Assembly: GCA_913058245.1 (NCBI GenBank)
Contig: CAJXQJ010000013.1
Span: forward strand, 1-64,000
Origin: an uncultured Colwellia sp.
GTDB taxonomy: Bacteria; Pseudomonadota; Gammaproteobacteria; Enterobacterales; Alteromonadaceae
Direction: 5' to 3'
Length of the DNA: 64,000 nucleotides
Shown: positions 28,743 to 39,452 of the stretch, in pieces
How positions within the stretch are numbered: the first letter of the stretch is position 1
Layout of the letters: each line of letters begins with the position of its first letter
Notes under the pieces: generated by a model
What the model was told of the DNA's origin: nothing
The model's input: only the letters and a program-made list of their open reading frames with translations
The model's database searches: none
Made by a program: the position numbers and the translations under genes

Positions 28743-28759
28743 AACTGGTTCGACCATAA
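28743..28759 (+). promoter_or_regulatory. Candidate FadR operator upstream of fadH
   Basis: AACTGGTTCGACCATAA closely matches the FadR consensus (A-N-CTGGTCNGACCAG-N-T): CTGGT and GACCA are both present at the right spacing. It lies 55 bases before the fadH start codon, in promoter position. fadH is a known type of FadR or PsrA target in gammaproteobacteria. Binding is inferred. Confidence 0.65.
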
Positions 28760-28807
28760 AAGATGAACTAGCTTTAAATACAACTTACTATGCCAACATA
28801 AAAGTGA

Positions 28808-30844
<2,037 letters not shown>

Positions 30845-30879
30845 CAGCACTGCCTAGCTACAGTACTCATAAAATACTA

Positions 30880-30919
30880 ACAGCAACAAAAGATTATTTT
30901 TATTACTTTTTGTTGCTGT
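30880..30919 (+). terminator. Hairpin after fadH
   Basis: ACAGCAACAAAA (about 30880-30891) pairs with TTTTTGTTGCTGT (30907-30919) across a 15-base loop. No T run follows, so it is a weak or Rho-aided terminator. Confidence 0.5.
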
Positions 30920-31064
30920 AATCTTGTCAAAAGCAGGTTTAACCTTATGCCCGCTTTCTAGCAATGAGGTGCTGGAATATAGTTTGAAATAATCATTAAC
31001 TTATCTTGGTCTGATGATATGCTTAGTAAGCATACTGTTGATAATAAAAAAGATAAGAGTAACT

Positions 31065-33005
31065 ATGACGCTAATATTCAAACCGGCAATTGCCATTTCT
31101 AATTCATTGAGATTTAAAGCTAAATTTTCTTTATTAGCGGTAATGTTCTATGTGCCGCTTATCGTTAGCTTTATCTGGATTGTTAAGCAGCAAGTTGCTG
31201 ATTTGGAGCAATATCAACAAGAGCTTATCGGTAATGAACAAATAGTTGCGGTGAAAAAATTAGAGCAGCTATCTGGGAAAAGCCGCTTAAATAATGCCAA
31301 TGATACGGCAGTAACAGAACAAATTAACTCACTTGAATTGAGCTCACATGCTCAACAGATATTGGTTGAAGGGTGGCAAGAGGTTCAATCTGGTGAACGA
31401 CAGTTTACTGACTTTGCCATGTTTTACGATAAAACTTTAGCACTGAGAGAGAACTTGTCGGCCGTTAGCGGTTTATCGCGAGAGCCAGACCCTCAGGCTT
31501 TTTATTTAGCCGAAGCCGCTGTTATTCGTATACCTGCTCTTGTTGAGTACATTAGCCGTATTAAAGATCTAACCTTTACAATTATCAACAATGAGGGCTT
31601 CAGCGCCGAAACTTATACCTTACTTGTTGCTCTTGACAACCGGGTGGATGAATTACAAGTGCAATATGCTAAAACTAATGAGCAATTAAAGCGTGTTGCC
31701 CCGAATATGTTTGAGGATTATTTAGCACAATACCAGCAAGTGAATTCATCATTAGATAGCTTTCAAACTGCGTTACGTAATGAGGTTATCAACCCAGACA
31801 GTATCGCTTGGAGTGCTAACCAAGCACAAAGTAGAGCTAAAGAGCAGCACCAAAATTTACTAACTTTGATGTTGATGTCTGAGCAATTATTGATTGAGCG
31901 TATTCAAAAGCTGAAAAGTAGCAGTACCCAAACCCTATGGTTATTGTCATTTATGTTGGTTGTTATCATGGTTGCCATTAGTTATTTACTCGTCGGTATT
32001 TACCACTCATTAAGTGTCAATGTTAAAAATATAAACTTAGCGGCAGAGCGTTTAGGAAATGGTGACTTCTCTCAGCAAATAGAAATAGAATCGAAAGATG
32101 AATTGGGTGATATTGCTTCTCGCTTTAGTCAAATGCAGGGTAAAATTCATGATTTACTAGTTAATGTTGATAATGATGTTGCGATTTTGAAATCGGCGGC
32201 AGTAAATATTAATAGTTTAACGGAAGCTATGGAAAAAAATATTGCGCAGCAGCAGCAAGATACCCATCAAGTGGCCAGTTCAATTAATCAAGTTAATGAC
32301 TCTGTGCAAGTTATTTCGTCAAATACAACTGGTGCGCAGGAATTAACCGAGCAAGCAAGTGTTAATGTCCAACATGGTGAACAGGTAATTACAGACACCG
32401 CAAATGTCATTACTGCAATTTCAACACAGGTAAATAACTCAGCACAAGTGATTGATGAATTAGCTGCTCATAGTTCAGAAATAGGCACCTTTGTAAATGT
32501 AATTCGTGAAATAGCGGATCAAACCAACTTACTAGCATTGAATGCGGCAATTGAAGCAGCCCGTGCTGGTGAGCAAGGGCGTGGTTTTGCCGTAGTTGCT
32601 GATGAAGTGAGAACATTAGCCAGTAGAACCCAAGATTCAACCAGTGAAATTCAACGTATTATTGAGCAGTTACAGCAGGGCACAAGTCGCTCTGTTGAAG
32701 CAATGAAAAATGGTGTTGAGCAAGCAGAGCAAGGTGTGGAAAAAACAGCGCAAGTCTCGGAAACGTTTCAACAGGTAAGCCAAAATGTCAATGAAATCGT
32801 TTCAGCAACATCTGAGATTTCAACTGCTGTTTCACAGCAAAGTAATATGGTTATTGGTATTACCGGAAATACCCACGACATTGCAGAAAGTACCGATAAT
32901 TTATTACAATCTGCGGAAGACGCTGCCAGCGCTGGTGCGAATATTTCTCAACTCGCGGAAGAACTTGCGGTACAATTAGCACAATTTACTTTGAAAAATA
33001 ATTAA
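31065..33005 (+). CDS. Methyl-accepting chemotaxis protein
   Basis: 646 residues from ATG at 31065. An upstream in-frame ATG at 31014 adds 17 residues with no family resemblance, while AAGATAAGAG lies before 31065. One membrane helix near the N-terminus (residues 23-45), a large helical sensor region (about 46-295), a second helix ([19 protein letters not shown]), then HAMP and the signalling tip [20 protein letters not shown]. The sensor is not a common named domain, so the ligand is unknown. It sends signals to CheA/CheW. Confidence 0.93.
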   Translation: MTLIFKPAIAISNSLRFKAKFSLLAVMFYVPLIVSFIWIVKQQVADLEQYQQELIGNEQIVAVKKLEQLSGKSRLNNANDTAVTEQINSLELSSHAQQILVEGWQEVQSGERQFTDFAMFYDKTLALRENLSAVSGLSREPDPQAFYLAEAAVIRIPALVEYISRIKDLTFTIINNEGFSAETYTLLVALDNRVDELQVQYAKTNEQLKRVAPNMFEDYLAQYQQVNSSLDSFQTALRNEVINPDSIAWSANQAQSRAKEQHQNLLTLMLMSEQLLIERIQKLKSSSTQTLWLLSFMLVVIMVAISYLLVGIYHSLSVNVKNINLAAERLGNGDFSQQIEIESKDELGDIASRFSQMQGKIHDLLVNVDNDVAILKSAAVNINSLTEAMEKNIAQQQQDTHQVASSINQVNDSVQVISSNTTGAQELTEQASVNVQHGEQVITDTANVITAISTQVNNSAQVIDELAAHSSEIGTFVNVIREIADQTNLLALNAAIEAARAGEQGRGFAVVADEVRTLASRTQDSTSEIQRIIEQLQQGTSRSVEAMKNGVEQAEQGVEKTAQVSETFQQVSQNVNEIVSATSEISTAVSQQSNMVIGITGNTHDIAESTDNLLQSAEDAASAGANISQLAEELAVQLAQFTLKNN

Positions 33006-33068
33006 ACGCGTAAATGAATAACAATAAATTCCACAATTTAGCCGGATATTTAAGGGCTAGTTGTTAAT

Positions 33069-34388
33069 ATGGTGACTTTGAAAAACTCCACCGGGCTTTT
33101 GGCTCAAGACATCGAAATAGCAAGCTCTGCAGCTGATTTTAAGCAATTATTGTTGGCAGAAATATCGCAGGCAAAATTTCGAATTTATGTTTCTGCTTTG
33201 TATATTCAAGACGATGAAGCTGGGCGAGAAGTTTTAGCGGCGCTTTACCAAGCCAAAGCTCAACAACCACAATTAGATGTTCGTTTATTTGTTGATTTTC
33301 ATCGAGCGCAACGTGGCTTAATTGGTGAAAAAGAGCATGGCGGTAATCGTGATTATTATTTGGCACTTGAACAACAGCATCAGGTGTCTATTGAAATTTA
33401 TGGTGTACCAGTTAAGCGTAAAGAGTTACTAGGCGTGCTTCACCTAAAAGGCATGGTAATGGATGATGTCATGTTGTATTCCGGTGCAAGTATTAATGAT
33501 GTTTATTTGCAGCAAAGTGATCGTTATCGTCTTGATCGTTATTATCGCATCCAAAGCCAAGCGTTAAGTGATAATTTCTGTGAGTATTTTCAGCGCTGTT
33601 TTGTTGATTCGAAACTCGCACCTCGATTGAACCAGGCAGACTTACCGGATAAAAAGCAACTTAAACAGAATATTATTCGTTTAACAAAGTTACTAAAAAA
33701 ATCTAAATATCAAGACTTCTCTACAACTGAAGTTAGTGATATTCAGACGGCTATGTATGTAGGTTGTGGCCGCCGAGGTAATCAGTTAAATCGTGTCATT
33801 AGAGACTTGATACGCAGTAGCCGTAATGATTTAGTTATTTTTACACCATACTTTAATTTACCTAAGCCTTTATTAAGAGATCTAGATGCGGCGTTAAAGC
33901 GCGGCGTTAAGGTAACGCTTACTGTTGGCGATAAAAAAGCCAATGATTTTTATAATGCTAATGAAGAAACCTTTTCAACGGTAGAAATTGTGCCTTATAT
34001 TTATGAACGTTTACTGGTAGCTTTTTTATCACGACGTCAAAAATACTTAGCCACTGGCCAGTTAACCTTGAGGTTGTGGCAAGATGGCTCAAATAGCTTT
34101 CACCTTAAAGGCTTAGTTGTTGATGACAGGTACCATTTGCTAACGGGCAGTAATTTGAACCCAAGGGCATGGGCTTTAGATATTGAAAACGGTATTTTAT
34201 TAGATGATGCGAAAGGCCTACTCAGCGATAAGTTCTCTGCAGAATTTCAGCGTATAACTGCCCACACCACTATTATTGATAGCCCAGCACAAATAGAAAA
34301 TATCAATAGCTACCCTGAAAAGCCGAGAAAGTTGCTGAAAAAAATTAAGATGACGCAAATTGATCGCTTATTGAAGCGTTTTCTTTAA
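33069..34388 (+). CDS. pssA: CDP-diacylglycerol-serine O-phosphatidyltransferase
   Basis: 439 residues, close to E. coli PssA (451), which makes phosphatidylserine, the precursor of phosphatidylethanolamine. Two phospholipase D HKD motifs are visible: HLKGMVMDD (His about 124) and HLKGLVVDD (His about 345). Conserved stretches include VLYSGASINDVYL, FTPYFNLPKPLL and GSNLNPRAWALDIENG, with the C-terminal basic tail. This is the peripheral PLD-type enzyme, not the integral-membrane type. It has its own strong terminator. Confidence 0.96.
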   Translation: MVTLKNSTGLLAQDIEIASSAADFKQLLLAEISQAKFRIYVSALYIQDDEAGREVLAALYQAKAQQPQLDVRLFVDFHRAQRGLIGEKEHGGNRDYYLALEQQHQVSIEIYGVPVKRKELLGVLHLKGMVMDDVMLYSGASINDVYLQQSDRYRLDRYYRIQSQALSDNFCEYFQRCFVDSKLAPRLNQADLPDKKQLKQNIIRLTKLLKKSKYQDFSTTEVSDIQTAMYVGCGRRGNQLNRVIRDLIRSSRNDLVIFTPYFNLPKPLLRDLDAALKRGVKVTLTVGDKKANDFYNANEETFSTVEIVPYIYERLLVAFLSRRQKYLATGQLTLRLWQDGSNSFHLKGLVVDDRYHLLTGSNLNPRAWALDIENGILLDDAKGLLSDKFSAEFQRITAHTTIIDSPAQIENINSYPEKPRKLLKKIKMTQIDRLLKRFL

Positions 34389-34400
34389 TTGCAAAGTAAT

Positions 34401-34430
34401 AAAAAAACACAGCACTTGCTGTGTTTTTTT
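34401..34430. terminator. Bidirectional terminator between pssA and the 2OG oxygenase gene
   Basis: A run of A, then ACACAGCA-CT-TGCTGTGT, then a run of T. It serves both convergent genes. Confidence 0.9.
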
Positions 34431-34460
34431 GTTTTAAGTAGTTACGCAATTTATGAAAAA

Positions 34461-35162
34461 TTATTGCGCGGCTGTATAAATTTGTTGTGCAGGATTAAAA
34501 CTCACCCATGAAGTTAATACGTATTTATTTGATGAGATAGGTATGTTGCCGCGATGAGTATGGGTGAAACCGCATGGTGCAATAATCATAGTGCCAGCTT
34601 TAGGTTTAATGCTTTTATCTTGATAATAAAAGTCTGTTTCGCCACCTTCTTCAACATCATTTAAATAGATTAAAAATAACAACACCCTATGCAGAGCTTT
34701 ATTCTCACCGAGTTGTGGGTATATTTCTGAGTGCCAGTAGCCGTAGTTACCTTTACCTTGCTCATAACGTTGTGCATTAATTGGTGCTAGATTAAATAAA
34801 TAGCGCACTAAATTAAATAAATTAGGCTTACCAACTTCTTCAAAATTATCCGCAGTTAATACTACTGGCGCTTTTGTTTTTGGGTGTTGTACGGTTAGGG
34901 AAATACCGCTGATCAGGCTAAAAAAATATTTGCCAATATAATCAGTAATTTTGTCACCACAGGTTTGTAAAATAGTTTGTAGTGCAGGCTGAAAATCTGC
35001 ATGTTGATTTAAATAAATGTCATGGCTTAGTTTTTTAGTGGTATCAACACCATTACCCGTTCTACCAGGCACTTTATGTGGGCTGTTGTCAAAATCCAAA
35101 ATAAACTTTTCACAAAATTCTTTGCTCAAAGCGTTTGGGTATACTTCGATAAAATCAGTCAT
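34461..35162 (-). CDS. 2-oxoglutarate/Fe(II)-dependent oxygenase
   Basis: 233 residues from ATG at 35162; an in-frame TTG at 35192 adds ten residues that look unrelated. The double-stranded beta-helix core is recognised by WHSEIYPQ, a His-x-acid iron-binding pair, the distal His in FTHTHRGNIP, and NKYVLTSW carrying the likely 2-oxoglutarate anchor. Prolyl-4-hydroxylase-like enzymes of this kind modify proteins or small molecules. The substrate is unknown. It is convergent with pssA, and 118 bases from the divergent thioesterase gene. Confidence 0.82.
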   Translation of the reverse strand: MTDFIEVYPNALSKEFCEKFILDFDNSPHKVPGRTGNGVDTTKKLSHDIYLNQHADFQPALQTILQTCGDKITDYIGKYFFSLISGISLTVQHPKTKAPVVLTADNFEEVGKPNLFNLVRYLFNLAPINAQRYEQGKGNYGYWHSEIYPQLGENKALHRVLLFLIYLNDVEEGGETDFYYQDKSIKPKAGTMIIAPCGFTHTHRGNIPISSNKYVLTSWVSFNPAQQIYTAAQ

Positions 35163-35280
35163 AGTTCTATTCTTATTATTAATCTGGCTCAAGCATACAA
35201 CAAAGTGCTGTGAATTTAATTACCTTATCAATAATTCTCTGTAGAATACTGAACAAAATTGCCACTTATGAAGAGTTTTT

Positions 35281-35679
35281 ATGTTTAGTGAAGTAGTGAC
35301 TACTCGGTTTAGCGACACAGATGCCTTAGGGCACATTAATAATACTATGGTGCCTGTGTGGTTTGAAGGTGCTAGAGATCCTGTTTTTAAATGGTTTATG
35401 CCAGAATTAAACTTACAGCAATGGCGCCTTATTTTGGCAAAAATTGATGTCAATTTTCATGCGCAAATTTACTATGGTAAAGAGATTACACTTCGTACAT
35501 ATATTGGCAGAATCGGTAGTTCATCATTTGATGTTTACCAAGAATTATGGCAAAACGAAATCAAATGTGCCTCGGGTACCGCCGTTATGGTGCATTTTTG
35601 TTATGAAAATCAGAGTTCTTTAAAAATTCCTGCTGAAGTCTTACAAAAAATGCAAGAGCACCTTTATTCTGAAGAATAA
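35281..35679 (+). CDS. Acyl-CoA thioesterase, 4HBT hotdog fold
   Basis: 132 residues. The 4-hydroxybenzoyl-CoA thioesterase signature is seen at the N-terminus: RFSDTDALGHINNT, with the catalytic Asp and His/Asn. VNFHAQIYYGKEITLRTYI forms the central strands. Members hydrolyse short- or medium-chain or aromatic acyl-CoA. GAAGAG precedes the ATG. It is divergent from the 2OG oxygenase gene. Confidence 0.88.
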   Translation: MFSEVVTTRFSDTDALGHINNTMVPVWFEGARDPVFKWFMPELNLQQWRLILAKIDVNFHAQIYYGKEITLRTYIGRIGSSSFDVYQELWQNEIKCASGTAVMVHFCYENQSSLKIPAEVLQKMQEHLYSEE

Positions 35680-35751
35680 TTTTAGCAATTTTTTGTTGAA
35701 AATATTTTCGAAAATCTCGGTAAATCTAGCGTAATTTTTTACGTCTAATGG

Positions 35752-35764
35752 TAGAATCATTCTA
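35752..35764. promoter_or_regulatory. Inverted repeat upstream of ssb
   Basis: TAGAAT-C-ATTCTA is a perfect 6-bp inverted repeat about 100 bases before the ssb start. It may be an operator. No LexA-type box is visible nearby. Significance is uncertain. Confidence 0.35.
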
Positions 35765-35819
35765 TCGTAATTAGAAAGTTAATATTCTGAGCGAGTTGTC
35801 GCTTAGAGAAATGTTAAAC

Positions 35820-35840
35820 CGGTAAAGTAGTGCTTTACCG
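35820..35840 (+). promoter_or_regulatory. Hairpin in the ssb 5' leader
   Basis: CGGTAAAG (35820-35827) and CTTTACCG (35833-35840) form an 8-bp stem with a five-base loop. It ends about 20 bases before the start codon, next to the AGGA ribosome-binding site. It could affect ssb mRNA stability or translation. Confidence 0.5.
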
Positions 35841-35859
35841 CAAATATAGGATTTTGTTC

Positions 35860-36531
35860 ATGGCTGGTGTCAATAAAGTAATAATTTTAGGTAACTTAGG
35901 GAAAGATCCCGAAGTACGTTTTATGCCTAACGGTGGTGGTGTTGCTAACCTCACTATTGCAACTTCAGAAAGTTGGAAAGATAAGCAAACGGGTGAACAA
36001 AAAGAAAAAACAGAATGGCACCGTGTTGTTATGTTCGGTAAGTTAGCAGAAATTGCTGGTGAGTACTTAAAGAAAGGTTCTAAAGTTTACATTGAAGGTG
36101 CTTTGCAGACGCGTAAATGGCAAAACCAGCAAGGCCAAGATCAATATACTACTGAAATAGTGGTACAAGGTTTCAATGGCACTATGCAAATGTTAGATTC
36201 TCGTGGTGGTAGTGGTGCACAAGCTGGTGGCTTTAACCAACAAGCTCCACAACAGTCAGGCGGTTTCCAACAACAAGCTTCATCTTCACAAAGTGGTGGT
36301 TTCCAGCAACAAGCTGCACCTCAGCAAGCTTATAATAAACCAGCACAACAAAGTGGTGGTTTCCAGCAACAATCTGCTCCACAACAGCAATCAGGCGGTT
36401 TCCAACAGCAACCTGCTCCACAGCAACAGTCTGGCGGCTTTCAGCAGCAACAAGGTGGTTTTCAGCAAAATGCACCTAAAGTAAACCCGCAAGAGCCAAC
36501 TATTGATTTTGACGACGATATTCCGTTCTAA
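35860..36531 (+). CDS. ssb: Single-stranded DNA-binding protein
   Basis: 223 residues from ATG at 35860; a longer frame (ATG at 35830, ten more residues) overlaps the leader hairpin and lacks a ribosome-binding site. The OB fold (about residues 1-112) opens [20 protein letters not shown]. The linker is Gln/Gly-rich, with six or seven GGFQQQ-like repeats. The C-terminal tip DFDDDIPF is the hook that recruits repair and replication proteins. In many relatives ssb sits next to uvrA or the MFS gene; here it is 7.8 kb away. Confidence 0.97.
   Translation: MAGVNKVIILGNLGKDPEVRFMPNGGGVANLTIATSESWKDKQTGEQKEKTEWHRVVMFGKLAEIAGEYLKKGSKVYIEGALQTRKWQNQQGQDQYTTEIVVQGFNGTMQMLDSRGGSGAQAGGFNQQAPQQSGGFQQQASSSQSGGFQQQAAPQQAYNKPAQQSGGFQQQSAPQQQSGGFQQQPAPQQQSGGFQQQQGGFQQNAPKVNPQEPTIDFDDDIPF
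36230..36474 (+). repeat. GGFQQQ-coding tandem repeats in the ssb linker
   Basis: The ssb linker DNA holds repeated units coding for QSGGFQQQ, separated by APQQ- or SSS-type spacers. The units are 36 to 60 bases apart and differ at synonymous sites, so they are degenerate. Such a low-complexity linker is common in SSB, but this array is unusually regular. Confidence 0.7.
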
Positions 36532-36555
36532 ATAAAATTTAATATAAGGTTTTTG

Positions 36556-36583
36556 AAAAGGTGAGCTTGTGCTCACCTTTTTT
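36556..36583 (+). terminator. Terminator of ssb
   Basis: AAAAGGTGAGC, loop TTGT, GCTCACCTTTTTT: a perfect 11-bp stem followed by T residues. Confidence 0.92.
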
Positions 36584-36624
36584 GTTTTTGTGATTATCGT
36601 TATCACACCGTAGTTAACGAATAT

Positions 36625-36638
36625 TTGATTTATGTCAC
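36625..36638 (+). promoter_or_regulatory. FNR/DNR-type box upstream of norE
   Basis: TTGATTTATGTCAC matches TTGAT-N4-GTCA(A), the DNR/NnrR form of the FNR box, at nine of ten fixed bases. It lies 219 bases before the norE start codon, a long distance. A match this short is expected about once by chance in a window of this size and composition. The same motif occurs upstream of nosR, which raises its interest. Confidence 0.45.
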
Positions 36639-36856
36639 TTAAAACTTTTGCACATTCTGTATGCTATTGACGCTATATTGCGCTGATGGCTTATTTAATG
36701 AGTGCGCAATAAGTTTTAGCAATTTACCCGATGAAAGATGAACTCAGCCTGTATTTGCTAAATTGTTAACTGTGAAGTCAGCACAATGTTTTATAAATAG
36801 TAGCAAATAAAGTCGCTATTACCGCTGAGTTTACTGTTTGATTAAGTAAGGTTGAT

Positions 36857-37474
36857 ATGAACAACAAAATCCCTAGTAAATCTCTTGGTATCTTCCCGCG
36901 TTCTTGGAGCGAAGAGCAAGCAGGAAGAATTCCAGGTAATATTCCTATTTGGGTTGGCATTTTATCTGAGCTAACCGAGTTTGCGATATTTTTTGTCGCT
37001 TACTTCATTGCCAAATATAACTATCCTGAAGTTTTTGCCACCGGGCCACAAGGCTTGAGCACCAGCTTAGGCGTGGCAAATACCATCATATTATTATCGA
37101 GTAGTTACTTTATGGCGAAAGCCATGATGAATATTAGACTTGATAATCGCATTAAGTGTGAACGCTATTTATGGTTAGCCGTTAGCTGCGGTGCTTTCTA
37201 CCTTATTATCAAAACATGGGAGTTCTATTGGAATAACCTGCAAGGGCTGAGCACTAGTACCAATGAGTTTTATACTGTTTATTACTATATGACCTTTAAC
37301 CATTTCTTACATGTAGGGTGGGCGTCTTGCGCTATTTTATGGGTTATATTTCGCCTACGTGCCGGAGAGTATTCTGCGGCCGAGTACAGTGGCCTAGAAG
37401 CTTTAGCGGTTTATTGGCACATGATTGATTTAATGTGGATTTTAATATTCCCATTACTTTACGTGTTACGTTAG
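36857..37474 (+). CDS. norE: NorE-like heme-copper oxidase subunit III family protein
   Basis: 205 residues, five predicted membrane helices. It is a cytochrome c oxidase subunit III relative of the NorE type: ILSELTEFAIFFVAYFIA in the first helix, ANTIILLSSSYFMAKAM, TFNHFLHVG and ALAVYWHMIDLMWILIFPL. NorE is not needed for nitric oxide reductase catalysis but supports its activity in denitrifiers. norCB are not in the window. AAGG precedes the ATG. norF-like follows at once. The name is by family and context; an orphan COX3 protein is the alternative. Confidence 0.78.
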   Translation: MNNKIPSKSLGIFPRSWSEEQAGRIPGNIPIWVGILSELTEFAIFFVAYFIAKYNYPEVFATGPQGLSTSLGVANTIILLSSSYFMAKAMMNIRLDNRIKCERYLWLAVSCGAFYLIIKTWEFYWNNLQGLSTSTNEFYTVYYYMTFNHFLHVGWASCAILWVIFRLRAGEYSAAEYSGLEALAVYWHMIDLMWILIFPLLYVLR

Positions 37475-37482
37475 AGGTTGAT

Positions 37483-37737
37483 ATGAAAAAATTTAAAAAA
37501 TTAGAATGGTTCTGGGCAGTACTGATATTTATAACCCTATTTAACACTTTCTTAGGTGAGCAATTTGAGTCAACAGCCCTAGTTAGCATTATTGTCGCTT
37601 TAACGGTAATGTATAAAGGCATCACCGTAATTGATCATTTTATGGAGTTGAAGCACGCCAATAGAAATTTACGCTGGTTAATGCGGATGTATTTAATTTT
37701 ATTTCCGTCGTTAATAATTGCAACGGTGTTTTTCTAA
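37483..37737 (+). CDS. norF: NorF-like small membrane protein (cytochrome oxidase subunit IV-like)
   Basis: 84 residues from ATG at 37483, with GAGG upstream; the frame opens earlier, but that would overlap norE. Three predicted helices (WFWAVLIFITLFNTFL, LVSIIVALTVMYKGITVI, YLILFPSLIIATVFF) and DHFMELKHA between them fit the NorF/COX4-like family. It is eight bases after norE and is surely co-transcribed. In Paracoccus, norEF support full NO reductase activity. Confidence 0.75.
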   Translation: MKKFKKLEWFWAVLIFITLFNTFLGEQFESTALVSIIVALTVMYKGITVIDHFMELKHANRNLRWLMRMYLILFPSLIIATVFF

Positions 37738-37797
37738 GACATTCATACAGTAGAAATTTTAGGTTTATAAGCGAGTCATCAATAGAGACAGTCAATT

Positions 37798-38166
37798 ATG
37801 AATTTACAGATGAAAATTCAAAGTAAAGAGCAAATAAAACAAGCCTCTAATATTGCCCTGTGGTCAATATTAAACTTAACTTTTCTGCCAGGGTTGGCAT
37901 TTATTATATTGTTGATGAAGCTAAATAAATGTCAGAAAAATAGCTTGTCTGGTTATCACCTTTCGTTCGCAATTAAACTCAATTTAATTGCTGCAGCGGC
38001 ATTAATATTAGTCAGTATTTTAATGATACTTCTGGGTGGCTTTAATTCAGGTTGGACATGGGTATTTGTTATTACGTATTTTGTACTGGTACATACTATA
38101 TTCATTGTACTTGCTGTTTGGGCATTAATTCGATCTTGGGCAGGTAATCGAGTCTTTAAGCAATAA
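37798..38166 (+). CDS. Small membrane protein downstream of norEF
   Basis: 122 residues with three predicted helices (SILNLTFLPGLAFIILLM, LNLIAAAALILVSILMILL, WVFVITYFVLVHTIFIVLAVW) and a basic tail. It faintly resembles DUF4870-type proteins but I do not recognise it firmly. It starts 60 bases after norF on the same strand, so it may be a third member of that unit. Function is unknown. Confidence 0.65.
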   Translation: MNLQMKIQSKEQIKQASNIALWSILNLTFLPGLAFIILLMKLNKCQKNSLSGYHLSFAIKLNLIAAAALILVSILMILLGGFNSGWTWVFVITYFVLVHTIFIVLAVWALIRSWAGNRVFKQ

Positions 38167-38252
38167 TTGTGATCAGTATTGAAAAATTTGTTAGCTAAAT
38201 GTTTAGCAGGAAAGCTATTTCAACATATGAATGCTTGCTGATGCAGTATAGC

Positions 38253-39452
38253 TTAATAATGTAATAAAAAGCTGATAACAAAGGCGTTCGTTACGTCAAC
38301 AAAAAATGCTGCAACTAACGGCAGAATAATAAAAGCCATTGGTGCTGGACCATGAGCTTTTGTAACCGCTGTCATATTGGCTATCGCAGTTGGTGTTGCA
38401 CCTAATGCGAAACCACCAAAACCTGCACTTAATACAGCGGCTTGATAATTTCTGCCCATTAATGGAAAGAGTATTAGCAAAATAAATAGTATTGCTGTCA
38501 ATGTTTGCAGAGTGAGAATGATTAATAAAGGGCCGGCAAGGCTTGCAATGGTCCACAGTTGCACACTCATTAAGGACATAGTTAAAAATAAACTCAATGA
38601 AAAATCAGACACTATTGCTAACGAGCGAGTGCGTGCTGGCCAAGCCAACTTTGGGAAAAAAACAGGTATAATATTGGAAAGCAAAATACCTGTGAGCAAA
38701 CAAGTGACAAATAGAGGTAATTTAAAACCTAGGTCGGTAAGAAGGTTATTGAATAAGTAGCCGATAATAATGCAAATATGTAGTACTAAAATTACTGACA
38801 TAAAGTTAAGGTGATTAAAGGTTTCAGTATTAACTTTGTCGTACGCAATGCCTATGGACGGGTCTGACTTTTTACTACTTGAAAGTTTATTTTTTGCTAA
38901 TAAAAACTTGGCAATTGGGCCACCAATTAAACTGGCAATAACTAGTCCTAATGTCGCACTGGCAACGCCTATTTCTAGAGCATTTTCAATACCAAGATTC
39001 TTAATTTCTGGCGCCCAAGCGATAGCTGTGCCATGGCCTCCAATTAAAGAAGCTGAGCCGGCTAAAACACCGATTGTTAATGGCAACCCGAGTAATTGTG
39101 CGCTGCCCATACCAACTAAGTTTTGCACAATAATAAAAGTTAAGGTGAGAAATAATAATATCAATAGCGGTTTCCCACCTTTAATGAGGTCTGAGAAGCG
39201 GGCATTAAGGCCAATAGCTGTAAAAAAGTACACCAGTAATCGGTCTCTGGTAGATAAATCAAAACTGATTTCAACACCACTTAAAAGATAAATACCGTAA
39301 ATTATCATAGCGGCGAGTAAGCCACCGATGACTGGCTCTGGAATATTGTAATCTTGAAATGTTTTAAAGTGCTTGGTTAGCATTACACCAATAAAAAAAA
39401 CAATAATGCCAATGGTGTAGGATAAAAAACTATCAACTGCAATATTATTCAT
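38253..39452 (-). CDS. gltS: Sodium/glutamate symporter
   Basis: 399 residues, 10-12 predicted helices. GltS signatures are present: PEPVIGGLLAA, FFTAIGLNARFSDL, GSASLIGGHGTAIAWAP (a re-entrant loop region) and, in the second half, GFGGFALGATPTAIANM, the inverted copy. It imports glutamate with Na+. Its start overlaps the stop of the upstream K+ channel gene by eight bases, so translation may be coupled. Confidence 0.95.
   Translation of the reverse strand: MNNIAVDSFLSYTIGIIVFFIGVMLTKHFKTFQDYNIPEPVIGGLLAAMIIYGIYLLSGVEISFDLSTRDRLLVYFFTAIGLNARFSDLIKGGKPLLILLFLTLTFIIVQNLVGMGSAQLLGLPLTIGVLAGSASLIGGHGTAIAWAPEIKNLGIENALEIGVASATLGLVIASLIGGPIAKFLLAKNKLSSSKKSDPSIGIAYDKVNTETFNHLNFMSVILVLHICIIIGYLFNNLLTDLGFKLPLFVTCLLTGILLSNIIPVFFPKLAWPARTRSLAIVSDFSLSLFLTMSLMSVQLWTIASLAGPLLIILTLQTLTAILFILLILFPLMGRNYQAAVLSAGFGGFALGATPTAIANMTAVTKAHGPAPMAFIILPLVAAFFVDVTNAFVISFLLHY

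Noticed and set aside
36203..36484. Asn/Val/Leu-rich frames on both strands over the ssb linker
   Set aside because: They are shadows of the GGFQQQ-coding repeats in other frames.
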